NCBI GenBank assembly: GCA_003232715.1
Contig: QIJG01000065.1
Span: forward strand, 1-5,304
Direction of reading: 5' to 3'
Length of the DNA stretch: 5,304 nucleotides
DNA from: Nitrospirota bacterium
Lineage (GTDB): Bacteria > Nitrospirota > Thermodesulfovibrionia > Thermodesulfovibrionales > JdFR-85
The notes beneath the pieces were generated by a model, which made no database searches, was not told where the DNA came from, and saw only the letters and a list, made by a program, of their open reading frames with translations. The translations under genes and the position numbers were made by a program. This document shows, piece by piece, positions 1-5,304 of the stretch; the first letter of the stretch is position 1, and each line of letters begins with the position of its first letter.

Positions 1-20
1 TTTGTGTTAGAAATTATTTT

Positions 21-2336
21 TCAGGTCTTTTTCTCTTCAGGCGACTCATCTCCGTAATAGTAGTGGTAGTAGTTGTGATAATAACCGTAGCCTGCAGAGG
101 GTTTGATTTTATTTATTATTGCACCGGCTATATTGACATTTACATTCCGGAGCTGCTTTATTGCATGTTCAGCTGCAGGGAAAGTAGTCACTCCCAGAGT
201 TAAAACGATGAAAGAGCTATCGGCCAGTCTGCCCAAGAGCAGAGAATCCGTTACAGGCAGGACAGGAGGTGAGTCTATAAGTATATAATCAAATTCCTTT
301 CTTGTTTTGTCCAGAAAATCACTTAAACCTTGTTGACTCAATAATTCAGACGGGTTAGGCGGGATTATACCGGCAGGAATCACGTAAAGGTGTTCAATTG
401 CTGCTGGTCTTAAAATCTCTTTAAAATCTGCCTTCCCGGCAAGAAGATGTGTTATGCCGGGTTCTCTGTTTATGCCAAAGATATGATGAATTCTTGGTTT
501 GCGCAGATCCAGGTCAATTATTAGAGTCCTGGAACCCATAAGGGCAAGGGTTATTCCGAGATTAGCCGTAATTGTAGTTTTACCTTCGCCTTGCATTGGT
601 GAGGTGAAATGAAACACCCTTCCCCTTTTTTCCAGCACGGCAAACTGCAGATTTGTCCTCAAAGAACGGAAGCTCTCTGCTGTAATGGATTTTGCTGAAT
701 CAAGGGTTATAAGCCCTGAGTTCGACCTCCTCCCTGAGAGGGGCTGTTTGGACTCTTCTGGCTGAACAAAAGGAATATGGCCGAAGACAGGAAGGCCAAG
801 CCGCTCCTCTACATCACGGGGCGTTTTGATGGAGTTGTCAAGATAATCAAAGAAGAAGGCAAACCCCACACCTGACATCAACCCGACCACCACGGCCAGT
901 AAAATATTTCTCTTTTTCTGTGGTTTTATGGGTTTTTCCGGCACTATAGCAGGGTCAACAACCTGGATTGATGATATGGTAGATGCCTGAGTAATGGTTG
1001 CTTCATTTAATTTCTGAAAGAGAAAGGCATCAATATTGGACAACACCTCTTTATTGAGCACCAGGCCTGCCAGTCTTTTTTCCTCTTCAGGCAGCACTTT
1101 AAGCTCTGCCCTGAGCCTGCCGATCTCTTTAGAGAAACTCTTTTTTCTAGTTCGTAAGGAGTCAAGAGTATTCAGTATGGAAGAGGTTACCCTTCTCTTT
1201 ATTTCATTTATCTCGGCTGACAGGGCGACTACCTGTGGATGTTTTTCTGTATACTCAGAAAGAAGAGACTTTCTGTTATTTTCCAGCATGGCAAGACTGC
1301 TTATCATGGACTGTACAACCGTGTCATCCAAAACGGAGAGGTTCAGAGTCGAGGTATCCGTGATATCTTTCTGAACTTCACCATAAAGATATTTTACCTG
1401 CTGTTCCCTGATATCAAGATTGATCTTCTCTTTCTCCAGCGCCCCTATATTTTCTATGAGTTTTTTCGTACCCTCCTTCAGGTCCACAACCCTGGAGTTT
1501 CTCTTATGTGAAGCAAGGGCTTCAAGGGCATTTTCAAGCTTTTTCTGGGTTGGTTCTATCTGTTTTTTTACAAACTTTATCATATAAGTGGCTTCCTTGC
1601 TTCGCTTTGAGATATCCTGCTGAATATAACGCGTAACTATAGAGTTGGCAATATCAGCAGCCATCCTGGGATCACTGTTCTGAACTTTTATATAAACAAT
1701 ATTGGTATTTCTTACCGGTGATACAGTGACTTTTTTCTGAAAGTCTTCCACTGCCTCGTAAAATCCAAGCCTTTTGATCCTAAAGGATGCCCCTTTGTAA
1801 GGACTCACCTTCTTCAGATCAAAAGAAAGTCCTGAATCGCTCTTGAAAGGAGTGCCGGCAATACCTCTGCCAAGGGATTCCCCGTCTCTTGTAACAGTGA
1901 AATTTCCCTTGTCGTCGGTAAACTCGACCTCTATTTCTTCATCTATAAATTTTTGAGGAATTTGCAAGTTTGTTATCCGGAGATCAAGGTCTCCTGATAT
2001 GTCAAACACTCGCTGGTCATACTTCAGTTCCCTGACAACCTCTTCCGCAATGGTACGGCTTTTAATTATTTCTATCTGGGATGGTATTTCTGAAGTCTGC
2101 GGCAATCCCGCAAGTTCAGTGAATAATGCCTGCCCACCACCCTTGTCTTTTTCAATGAGGATAGAGGTCGTGGCCTCGTAGATAGGTGTGGCCAAATAAG
2201 TACCGATAACTGTAGCGAGCACAATGACAACAAAGCATGAAATAACTATCCATTTTTTACGAAGCAGGACCTCGATATAATCATTAAGGTGAATCTCCCG
2301 CTCTTCAACGTCATCAGTATGCTCTATCTGATTCAT
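21..2336 (-). CDS. Wzc-type polysaccharide biosynthesis tyrosine autokinase (Wzz domain fused to BY-kinase)
   Basis: Inner-membrane co-polymerase and bacterial tyrosine kinase that controls chain length and export of an exopolysaccharide or capsule. The 771 residues are the usual size for the fused, proteobacterial-type form. Order: short cytosolic N-terminus; first membrane helix about 29-49; Wzz-type periplasmic region with the family signature NSDPRMAADIAN near 220-231; charged, probably coiled-coil stretch about 245-430; proline-rich VPEKPIKP (465-472) before the second membrane helix about 478-498; cytosolic kinase from about 550. Kinase motifs are all present: ESFRSLRTNL (554-563), Walker A with GEGKTT (583-588, Lys586), Walker A' LIIDLDLRKP (605-614), NPSELL (661-666) and Walker B ILIDSPP (685-691). 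The C-terminus (750-761) has eight tyrosines, the expected autophosphorylation cluster. The ATG start has a good ribosome binding site 8 bases upstream. It follows the phosphatase gene by about 66 bp, as in an operon. The polymer made cannot be told from this gene. Confidence 0.96.
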   Translation of the reverse strand: MNQIEHTDDVEEREIHLNDYIEVLLRKKWIVISCFVVIVLATVIGTYLATPIYEATTSILIEKDKGGGQALFTELAGLPQTSEIPSQIEIIKSRTIAEEVVRELKYDQRVFDISGDLDLRITNLQIPQKFIDEEIEVEFTDDKGNFTVTRDGESLGRGIAGTPFKSDSGLSFDLKKVSPYKGASFRIKRLGFYEAVEDFQKKVTVSPVRNTNIVYIKVQNSDPRMAADIANSIVTRYIQQDISKRSKEATYMIKFVKKQIEPTQKKLENALEALASHKRNSRVVDLKEGTKKLIENIGALEKEKINLDIREQQVKYLYGEVQKDITDTSTLNLSVLDDTVVQSMISSLAMLENNRKSLLSEYTEKHPQVVALSAEINEIKRRVTSSILNTLDSLRTRKKSFSKEIGRLRAELKVLPEEEKRLAGLVLNKEVLSNIDAFLFQKLNEATITQASTISSIQVVDPAIVPEKPIKPQKKRNILLAVVVGLMSGVGFAFFFDYLDNSIKTPRDVEERLGLPVFGHIPFVQPEESKQPLSGRRSNSGLITLDSAKSITAESFRSLRTNLQFAVLEKRGRVFHFTSPMQGEGKTTITANLGITLALMGSRTLIIDLDLRKPRIHHIFGINREPGITHLLAGKADFKEILRPAAIEHLYVIPAGIIPPNPSELLSQQGLSDFLDKTRKEFDYILIDSPPVLPVTDSLLLGRLADSSFIVLTLGVTTFPAAEHAIKQLRNVNVNIAGAIINKIKPSAGYGYYHNYYHYYYGDESPEEKKT

Positions 2337-2343
2337 CTGTTTT

Positions 2344-2350
2344 TCTCCTG
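2344..2350 (-). promoter_or_regulatory. Ribosome binding site of the tyrosine autokinase
   Basis: On the minus strand this reads CAGGAGA, with the AGGAG core 8 bases before the ATG at 2336-2334. It supports that start, which is also right for the family: about 28 cytosolic residues precede the first membrane helix. The rest of the 66-bp spacer (2337-2402) has no convincing terminator or promoter, so read-through from the phosphatase gene is expected. Confidence 0.75.
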
Positions 2351-2402
2351 TTCCTTATCTGTCATTCCGGTAGACTCTCTTTGTTTCTTCCGGCATTTCT
2401 TT

Positions 2403-3182
2403 TTAACTCCTGCTTAATAGTTTCTCAAAAAAACATAATTTTCTACTTTTTGGCTCTGGAAGAGAGACCTGACTGCCTTTTATGATTCTGTCAGGGATTT
2501 CAGTAACCATCCTGAGTGCATAATCATCACCAACAATTTCACCGGCAACTTTCAGGGCCTTCGAAAGGACAGGAGGGCGTCTCCTGACTGAATGAGCATC
2601 TGTAGCAATGACATGAGCAAGGTTATATTTCAAGAGAGATTCAGCACATTTCCGGGGGGCTTTACCAAATTCTCCGGTCAGGCTCATTGCTGTTATCTGG
2701 GACAGGGCACCCTGCATAATGAAACCATGGAGTATGTTAATATCATCCTGAATGGCAGCATTCCTTTCAGGATGGGTAAAGACAGGAGTAATACCATTGA
2801 GTTTCATTTCCCATAGGAAATCGGATAAATGCTGCGGGACTCCGTAATCCGGCAGCTCCAGCATAATATAACGTTGATTGTTATTCACAGTCATTACTTT
2901 ACCGGTTTTAATATCTTCGATAAGGTTAAAGTCTATATGAATATCGGCCCCGGGGAGTACTTTGAGAGGAACGCCTTTATTCCGAAGCAACTGATTTAAC
3001 AGTTTCACCTCTTCAAAAATTTTCTCCCGGCTTAATTGATAAACGCCATTATTGGAATGCGGGGTGGCCACAACAACCCTGATACCGTCATCTACAGCGA
3101 TTTTGGCCATCTTGAGGGATTTCTCAGGACTATTGGAACCATCATCAAGGCATGGAAGGATGTGATTGTGTATATCAATCAT
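2403..3182 (-). CDS. PHP-family protein-tyrosine phosphatase, CpsB/CapC/YwqE type
   Basis: Manganese-dependent phosphatase of the PHP superfamily, expected to dephosphorylate the tyrosine tail of the autokinase encoded next. With the ATG at 3182 it has 259 residues, typical for the family. The PHP metal-site motifs appear in order: MIDIHNHILP at the N-terminus (His5, His7) followed by LDDGS (12-16), ATPH (His42), PGAD (Asp80), THPER (His137, Glu139) and ATDAHS (Asp195, His197). The third motif commonly carries glutamate; aspartate here looks like a subfamily variant, not a loss. A TTG two codons upstream (3188) is also open, but the AAAGG upstream is only 3 bases from it and 9 from the ATG, and the family usually begins at MIDIH, so ATG is preferred. 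No signal peptide, hence cytoplasmic. It lies between the OPX and kinase genes, filling the slot that wzb holds in Escherichia coli although the fold is unrelated. Confidence 0.94.
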   Translation of the reverse strand: MIDIHNHILPCLDDGSNSPEKSLKMAKIAVDDGIRVVVATPHSNNGVYQLSREKIFEEVKLLNQLLRNKGVPLKVLPGADIHIDFNLIEDIKTGKVMTVNNNQRYIMLELPDYGVPQHLSDFLWEMKLNGITPVFTHPERNAAIQDDINILHGFIMQGALSQITAMSLTGEFGKAPRKCAESLLKYNLAHVIATDAHSVRRRPPVLSKALKVAGEIVGDDYALRMVTEIPDRIIKGSQVSLPEPKSRKLCFFEKLLSRS

Positions 3183-3190
3183 ATTCAATA

Positions 3191-3196
3191 ACCTTT
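3191..3196 (-). promoter_or_regulatory. Probable ribosome binding site of the PHP phosphatase
   Basis: The minus strand has an AAAAAGG run here, with its last G about 9 bases before the ATG at 3182-3180. It is moderate in strength, but its spacing favours ATG over the in-frame TTG at 3188-3186, which would lie only 3 bases away. Confidence 0.5.
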
Positions 3197-3232
3197 TTCC
3201 GGCAAGGCATATACGGGATGGAATTAACCTTT

Positions 3233-3241
3233 CCCCTCCTT
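3233..3241 (-). promoter_or_regulatory. Orphan strong Shine-Dalgarno-like sequence in the OPX-phosphatase spacer
   Basis: The minus strand reads AAGGAGGGG, a near-perfect anti-16S match and stronger than either ribosome binding site assigned in this operon. It lies about 50 bases before the phosphatase ATG, and no ATG, GTG or TTG follows at a normal distance. The nearest ATG begins about 24 bases downstream and opens an 11-codon frame (MPCRKKVIEYD) whose stop overlaps the phosphatase start. An in-frame ATT about 10 bases downstream could extend the phosphatase by 14 codons, but that would be a rare start. It may be a standby ribosome site, a leader-peptide site or chance. Confidence 0.35.
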
Positions 3242-3268
3242 AATGAATATCCAATAAATTATTTCCCG

Positions 3269-4465
3269 TCATCTAGTATTATAATAATCTACTGTAACAC
3301 CAAACAACAGGGTCTGGAGGGAGGGAGTGATCTGTTTGAGGATATTGTTCCATTCTCCTACAAGGGATGCCGGAACATACACAATATCCTCTGAATTGAG
3401 CGCTATATTCTCCTCCAGGTCACCTTTCGTGATTTTATTGAAATCAACCGTGATAACCGTGGGATTCTCCAGCCCACCCCGAATAATTTTTATATTGCTC
3501 TTTTTTGCTGAAACCTCAAAATCCCCGGCACTCGCAATCGCCTCTGCAACTCTCAGGATCTTACCTGCAAAGGGCACTATCATAGGTTTGTTCACCTCTC
3601 CGATCACGTAGACTCTTTGATCCTGAACGTTGGGTATATAAATAATATCTTTTCTCCTGACCTCCACATTATACTTCAAATCACCTTCCGTCATAAGGGC
3701 ATACAGGTCAATAGGGATAATTTTGTTATTCCGGATAATGTAGGCACCTTTCAGGTTGGCCTTTTCAGTTAAACCACCAGCCTTGGCTATAGCTTCCAGC
3801 AACGTAGTCCTTCCCTTTAAATAAATTACATGGGGGAGATTAACCTCACCCAATATTGAGACATCACGGCTTGCGTATTTAATTATCTGTATGTCAATTT
3901 TAGGGGCAACGATATACTCTTTTAATTTTTTAACAATATTGCGTTGGAGTTGCGGAGTAGTCAACCCGGCAGCCTTAATGTCTCCTATCAGGGGATAAGA
4001 AATCATGCCGTCATTCCGGATTTCTGTATCCCGCGTGATATCCGTGGCACCCTTTACCGAATCCTGGCGTCCAAAAATCGTGATCCTTAAGATATCATGA
4101 TAACCAAGATAGTACTCTTCCTGGCCTTCCAACACTTCGTCCCTTGGAGATAATTTAGGAATTTTGTCTAACTCTTTGATTAAGTATGGAGAGTGCTGTA
4201 AAGGGTTGACGGGTTTTTTTTGCTCCGGTGTCATCTCTTCCGGGGTTGTAAATGAAACGGCATTTGTGCTGGAAACTCTTTGATTTACCGAACGGTTGTT
4301 GGATTCGTCCCATTTGACAGAAGCAGGAGGTGCACACGCAGTGGTAAAAGCGAGTGATAAGATGATCACTACGGTTAAGGATAAGGCAGGAAAAAAATTA
4401 GAAAAAGAAGACAACTGAAATTTATTTAAAATTTTATATGTTACCAAATTTTTACCTTGAATCAT
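3269..4465 (-). CDS. Wza-like outer-membrane polysaccharide export (OPX) protein
   Basis: Forms the periplasmic and outer-membrane exit channel for the polysaccharide and docks onto the Wzc-type partner encoded downstream. The 398 residues are close to Wza in size. Order: basic N-terminus (Lys5, Lys11, Lys15); hydrophobic leader about 24-43 ending TTAC, with Cys44 as probable lipidation site followed by APPAS; low-complexity linker to about 115; Poly_export domain about 116-200 (YYLGYHDILRITIFG, DGMISYPLIGDIKAAGLT); SLBB domain 1 about 202-280 (VSILGEVNLP, LLEAIAKAGGLT); SLBB domain 2 about 284-366 (RVYVIGEVNKP, VAEAIASAGDF, ending SEDIVYVP); and a C-terminal segment about 370-391 that could be the outer-membrane helix. 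The lipobox has Thr at -3, which is not canonical. The ATG lacks a clear ribosome site; a TTG at codon 7 (4447) has AAGG just upstream and would keep the whole leader. First gene after the promoter at 4553-4582. Confidence 0.94.
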   Translation of the reverse strand: MIQGKNLVTYKILNKFQLSSFSNFFPALSLTVVIILSLAFTTACAPPASVKWDESNNRSVNQRVSSTNAVSFTTPEEMTPEQKKPVNPLQHSPYLIKELDKIPKLSPRDEVLEGQEEYYLGYHDILRITIFGRQDSVKGATDITRDTEIRNDGMISYPLIGDIKAAGLTTPQLQRNIVKKLKEYIVAPKIDIQIIKYASRDVSILGEVNLPHVIYLKGRTTLLEAIAKAGGLTEKANLKGAYIIRNNKIIPIDLYALMTEGDLKYNVEVRRKDIIYIPNVQDQRVYVIGEVNKPMIVPFAGKILRVAEAIASAGDFEVSAKKSNIKIIRGGLENPTVITVDFNKITKGDLEENIALNSEDIVYVPASLVGEWNNILKQITPSLQTLLFGVTVDYYNTR

Positions 4466-4512
4466 TATTAAGTTTAAAACCCGGAATACTTATTACAGTT
4501 CCCTCTTTTAAT

Positions 4513-4531
4513 GATATGATCCAAAGATATG
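4513..4531. repeat. GATATG direct repeat in the leader of the export operon
   Basis: GATATG occurs twice on the plus strand, at 4513-4518 and 4526-4531, with starts 13 bases apart. It lies in the predicted untranslated leader, roughly +15 to +33 from the inferred transcription start. It could bind a regulator or be chance in AT-rich DNA. Confidence 0.25.
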
Positions 4532-4552
4532 CTACATCCTCAGATTCGGTAG

Positions 4553-4582
4553 ATTATAAAATTTGTTTCGATATACTGTCAA
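4553..4582 (-). promoter_or_regulatory. Sigma-70 promoter with both hexamers at full consensus, driving the export operon
   Basis: On the minus strand TTGACA (4582-4577) is followed after 18 bases by TATAAT (4558-4553). Both hexamers match the sigma-70 consensus exactly, and the spacer is one base over the optimum of 17. The inferred transcription start is near 4546, which gives a leader of about 80 bases before the OPX start. This makes OPX, phosphatase and autokinase one transcription unit separable from the epimerase. Direct repeats lie just upstream of the -35. Confidence 0.8.
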
Positions 4583-4589
4583 GCTGGGT

Positions 4590-4616
4590 AGGCTAACAGG
4601 CTGGCAATCAGGCAAT
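4590..4616. repeat. 8-bp-period direct-repeat array immediately upstream of the promoter
   Basis: Two adjacent pairs of direct repeats share the same period of 8. Read on the minus strand, ATTGCC occurs at 4616-4611 and 4608-4603, and AGCCT at 4602-4598 and 4594-4590. The array covers about -43 to -70 relative to the inferred start, where activators often bind. The binding role is an inference; the repeats are directly visible. Confidence 0.5.
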
Positions 4617-4623
4617 TGAGTGT

Positions 4624-4651
4624 AAAAAGTAGCCTGTCCCCTTTTACTTTT
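4624..4651. repeat. REP-like palindromic element (possible weak terminator for the epimerase gene)
   Basis: Arms AAAAGTA (4625-4631) and TACTTTT (4645-4651) are perfect inverted repeats around a 13-base loop with GCCTGTCCCC on the plus strand. An AAAAGTAGCCTGTCCCC-type string resembles, from memory, short dispersed repeats linked to REP-associated tyrosine transposases in many environmental bacteria; I cannot confirm that here. It begins 13 bases after the epimerase stop and, read on the minus strand, ends in TTTTT, so it could act as a terminator, although an AT-only stem would be weak. A second pairing, ACAGGCT (4596-4602) with AGCCTGT (4631-4637), links it to the neighbouring direct-repeat array. 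Confidence 0.5.
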
Positions 4652-4663
4652 ATTTCTTCATAT

Positions 4664-5304
4664 TCAGGATCTTACTCCGGCATTGCATATGCCTTTTACC
4701 CCTCTGACCGCACTGCTCATACCGGGGGGGAAGTCGGCAACTGCTTCGATCTTTTCCCAGTTGTCTCTAAACCAACCCTCTTCAAAATCAACAACAGGCT
4801 CATAGCCTATCAGTTGCCTGGCCTTATCTATCGATGCCAGAAGTCTCGGTTTGGTATCCCATTTCCGGCGTTCCTTAAAAATAATATCTGCTTTATTATC
4901 AGTCGCCTCGTTAACCTTTTTAACCAAATCCTTAATTTTAATCTCTCTTCCAGAGGCCAGATTGAAATTTTCCCCTATTGCAGTTGGATAAAAACCGGCT
5001 TTGATCAATCCCTGTACAAGGTCTAACACATAGGTAAAATCCCTGGTCTCTTCTCCCGTTCCTGTAACAGGGAGCGGAAAGCCCTTCATGGCCCAGTAAA
5101 TAAAGTTAGGGATAACATTCCTGTACTGTCCGGGCACTTCACCAGGACCGTAAGAATTGAAAAAACGGCAGTTTACAATAGGCAAGCCGTAGTGATGGTT
5201 ATAAAAATTACAATACATCTCTCCCGTCATCTTGTTTATCTGGTATGGAGTTGTAAGGTGCATGGAAATGAATTCTTCCTTTATAGGAAGTTCGGGATAT
5301 GCTC
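4664..5304 (-). CDS. NAD-dependent nucleotide-sugar epimerase/dehydratase, extended SDR family (5' end outside the window)
   Basis: Probably interconverts or dehydrates a nucleotide sugar used as a building block of the polysaccharide. The frame stays open to the right edge, leaving 212 residues of the C-terminal part; the NAD-binding Rossmann glycine motif lies outside. Visible in order: catalytic YxxxK as YQINK (fragment Tyr20, Lys24), RFFNSYGPGE (46-55), the substrate-side GTGEETRDFTYVLD (81-94) and FNLASGREIKI, all typical of UDP-glucose 4-epimerase, UDP-glucuronate decarboxylase and related enzymes. The Met encoded at 5263 follows in-frame coding sequence and is six residues before the catalytic Tyr, so it is internal and not the start. 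The exact substrate cannot be decided from this part. The gene is 198 bp upstream of the OPX gene with a promoter between, so it is probably the end of a preceding biosynthetic operon. Confidence 0.93.
   Translation of the reverse strand, partial: AYPELPIKEEFISMHLTTPYQINKMTGEMYCNFYNHHYGLPIVNCRFFNSYGPGEVPGQYRNVIPNFIYWAMKGFPLPVTGTGEETRDFTYVLDLVQGLIKAGFYPTAIGENFNLASGREIKIKDLVKKVNEATDNKADIIFKERRKWDTKPRLLASIDKARQLIGYEPVVDFEEGWFRDNWEKIEAVADFPPGMSSAVRGVKGICNAGVRS

Noticed and set aside
1..20. Terminator or next gene downstream of the autokinase
   Set aside because: Only 20 bases are available and they show no stem or start signal; nothing can be supported.
1036..1374. 112-codon plus-strand open frame inside the autokinase gene
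   Set aside because: It is antisense to the coiled-coil region of the kinase; the serine-rich composition is what antisense reading of such a region gives, and there is no family resemblance.
2365..2393. Repeated TTCCGG in the phosphatase-kinase spacer as a possible terminator
   Set aside because: The two copies are direct, not inverted, so they do not form a stem, and no T-run follows. The motif also occurs inside coding sequence, where Arg-Asn or Pro codons explain it.
4155..4337. 60-codon minus-strand frame overlapping the N-terminal part of the OPX gene
   Set aside because: It is out of frame with a well-supported gene, has no recognisable motif and needs no separate explanation.
4616..5026. 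136-codon open frame on the plus strand antisense to the epimerase gene
   Set aside because: It overlaps a gene with clear SDR motifs on the other strand, shows no recognisable domain, and begins inside the repeat region without a convincing ribosome site.
5261..5263. ATG as the start of the epimerase gene
   Set aside because: The frame remains open upstream to the window edge with plausible SDR sequence, and the codon is only six residues before the catalytic tyrosine, so the N-terminal NAD-binding half must lie outside.

Overview
The window holds the assembly and regulation part of an exopolysaccharide or capsule locus. Every recognisable gene is on the minus strand, so the window reads right to left. 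In transcription order it contains: the 3' part of an extended-SDR nucleotide-sugar epimerase/dehydratase (cut by the right edge); a 198-bp intergenic region with a full-consensus sigma-70 promoter and several repeats; a Wza-like outer-membrane polysaccharide export (OPX) protein; a PHP-type (CpsB/YwqE-like) protein-tyrosine phosphatase; and a full-length Wzc-type tyrosine autokinase/chain-length regulator ending in a tyrosine-rich tail.

The organism is most likely a diderm (Gram-negative) bacterium, because there is an OPX protein with a lipoprotein-like leader and a one-piece periplasm-spanning BY-kinase. Base composition is moderate and slightly AT-rich by eye. A PHP-type phosphatase instead of a Wzb-type low-molecular-weight phosphatase is a combination I associate with groups such as Desulfobacterota, Nitrospirota and anammox Planctomycetes. 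The sequence alone does not decide the phylum.

Layout: 1-20 is a short tail with nothing recognisable; 21-2336 is the tyrosine autokinase; 2337-2402 is a spacer carrying its ribosome binding site; 2403-3182 is the phosphatase; 3183-3268 is a spacer with an orphan strong Shine-Dalgarno sequence; 3269-4465 is the OPX protein; 4466-4663 is the regulatory intergenic region; 4664-5304 is the partial epimerase. There are no tRNA or rRNA genes, no CRISPR array and no transposase gene.

How the genes work together (known family roles, applied here by inference): the epimerase supplies a nucleotide sugar. The autokinase spans the inner membrane and periplasm and cycles between phosphorylated and dephosphorylated tyrosine tails to control polymerisation and export. 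The PHP phosphatase resets the tail. The OPX protein forms the outer-membrane exit. The last three genes look like one transcription unit started by the promoter at 4553-4582. The most interesting non-coding signals are an 8-bp-period direct-repeat array just upstream of that promoter and a REP-like palindrome next to it. I found no clearly undescribed system: the protein content is a recognisable Wzx/Wzy-type export module.
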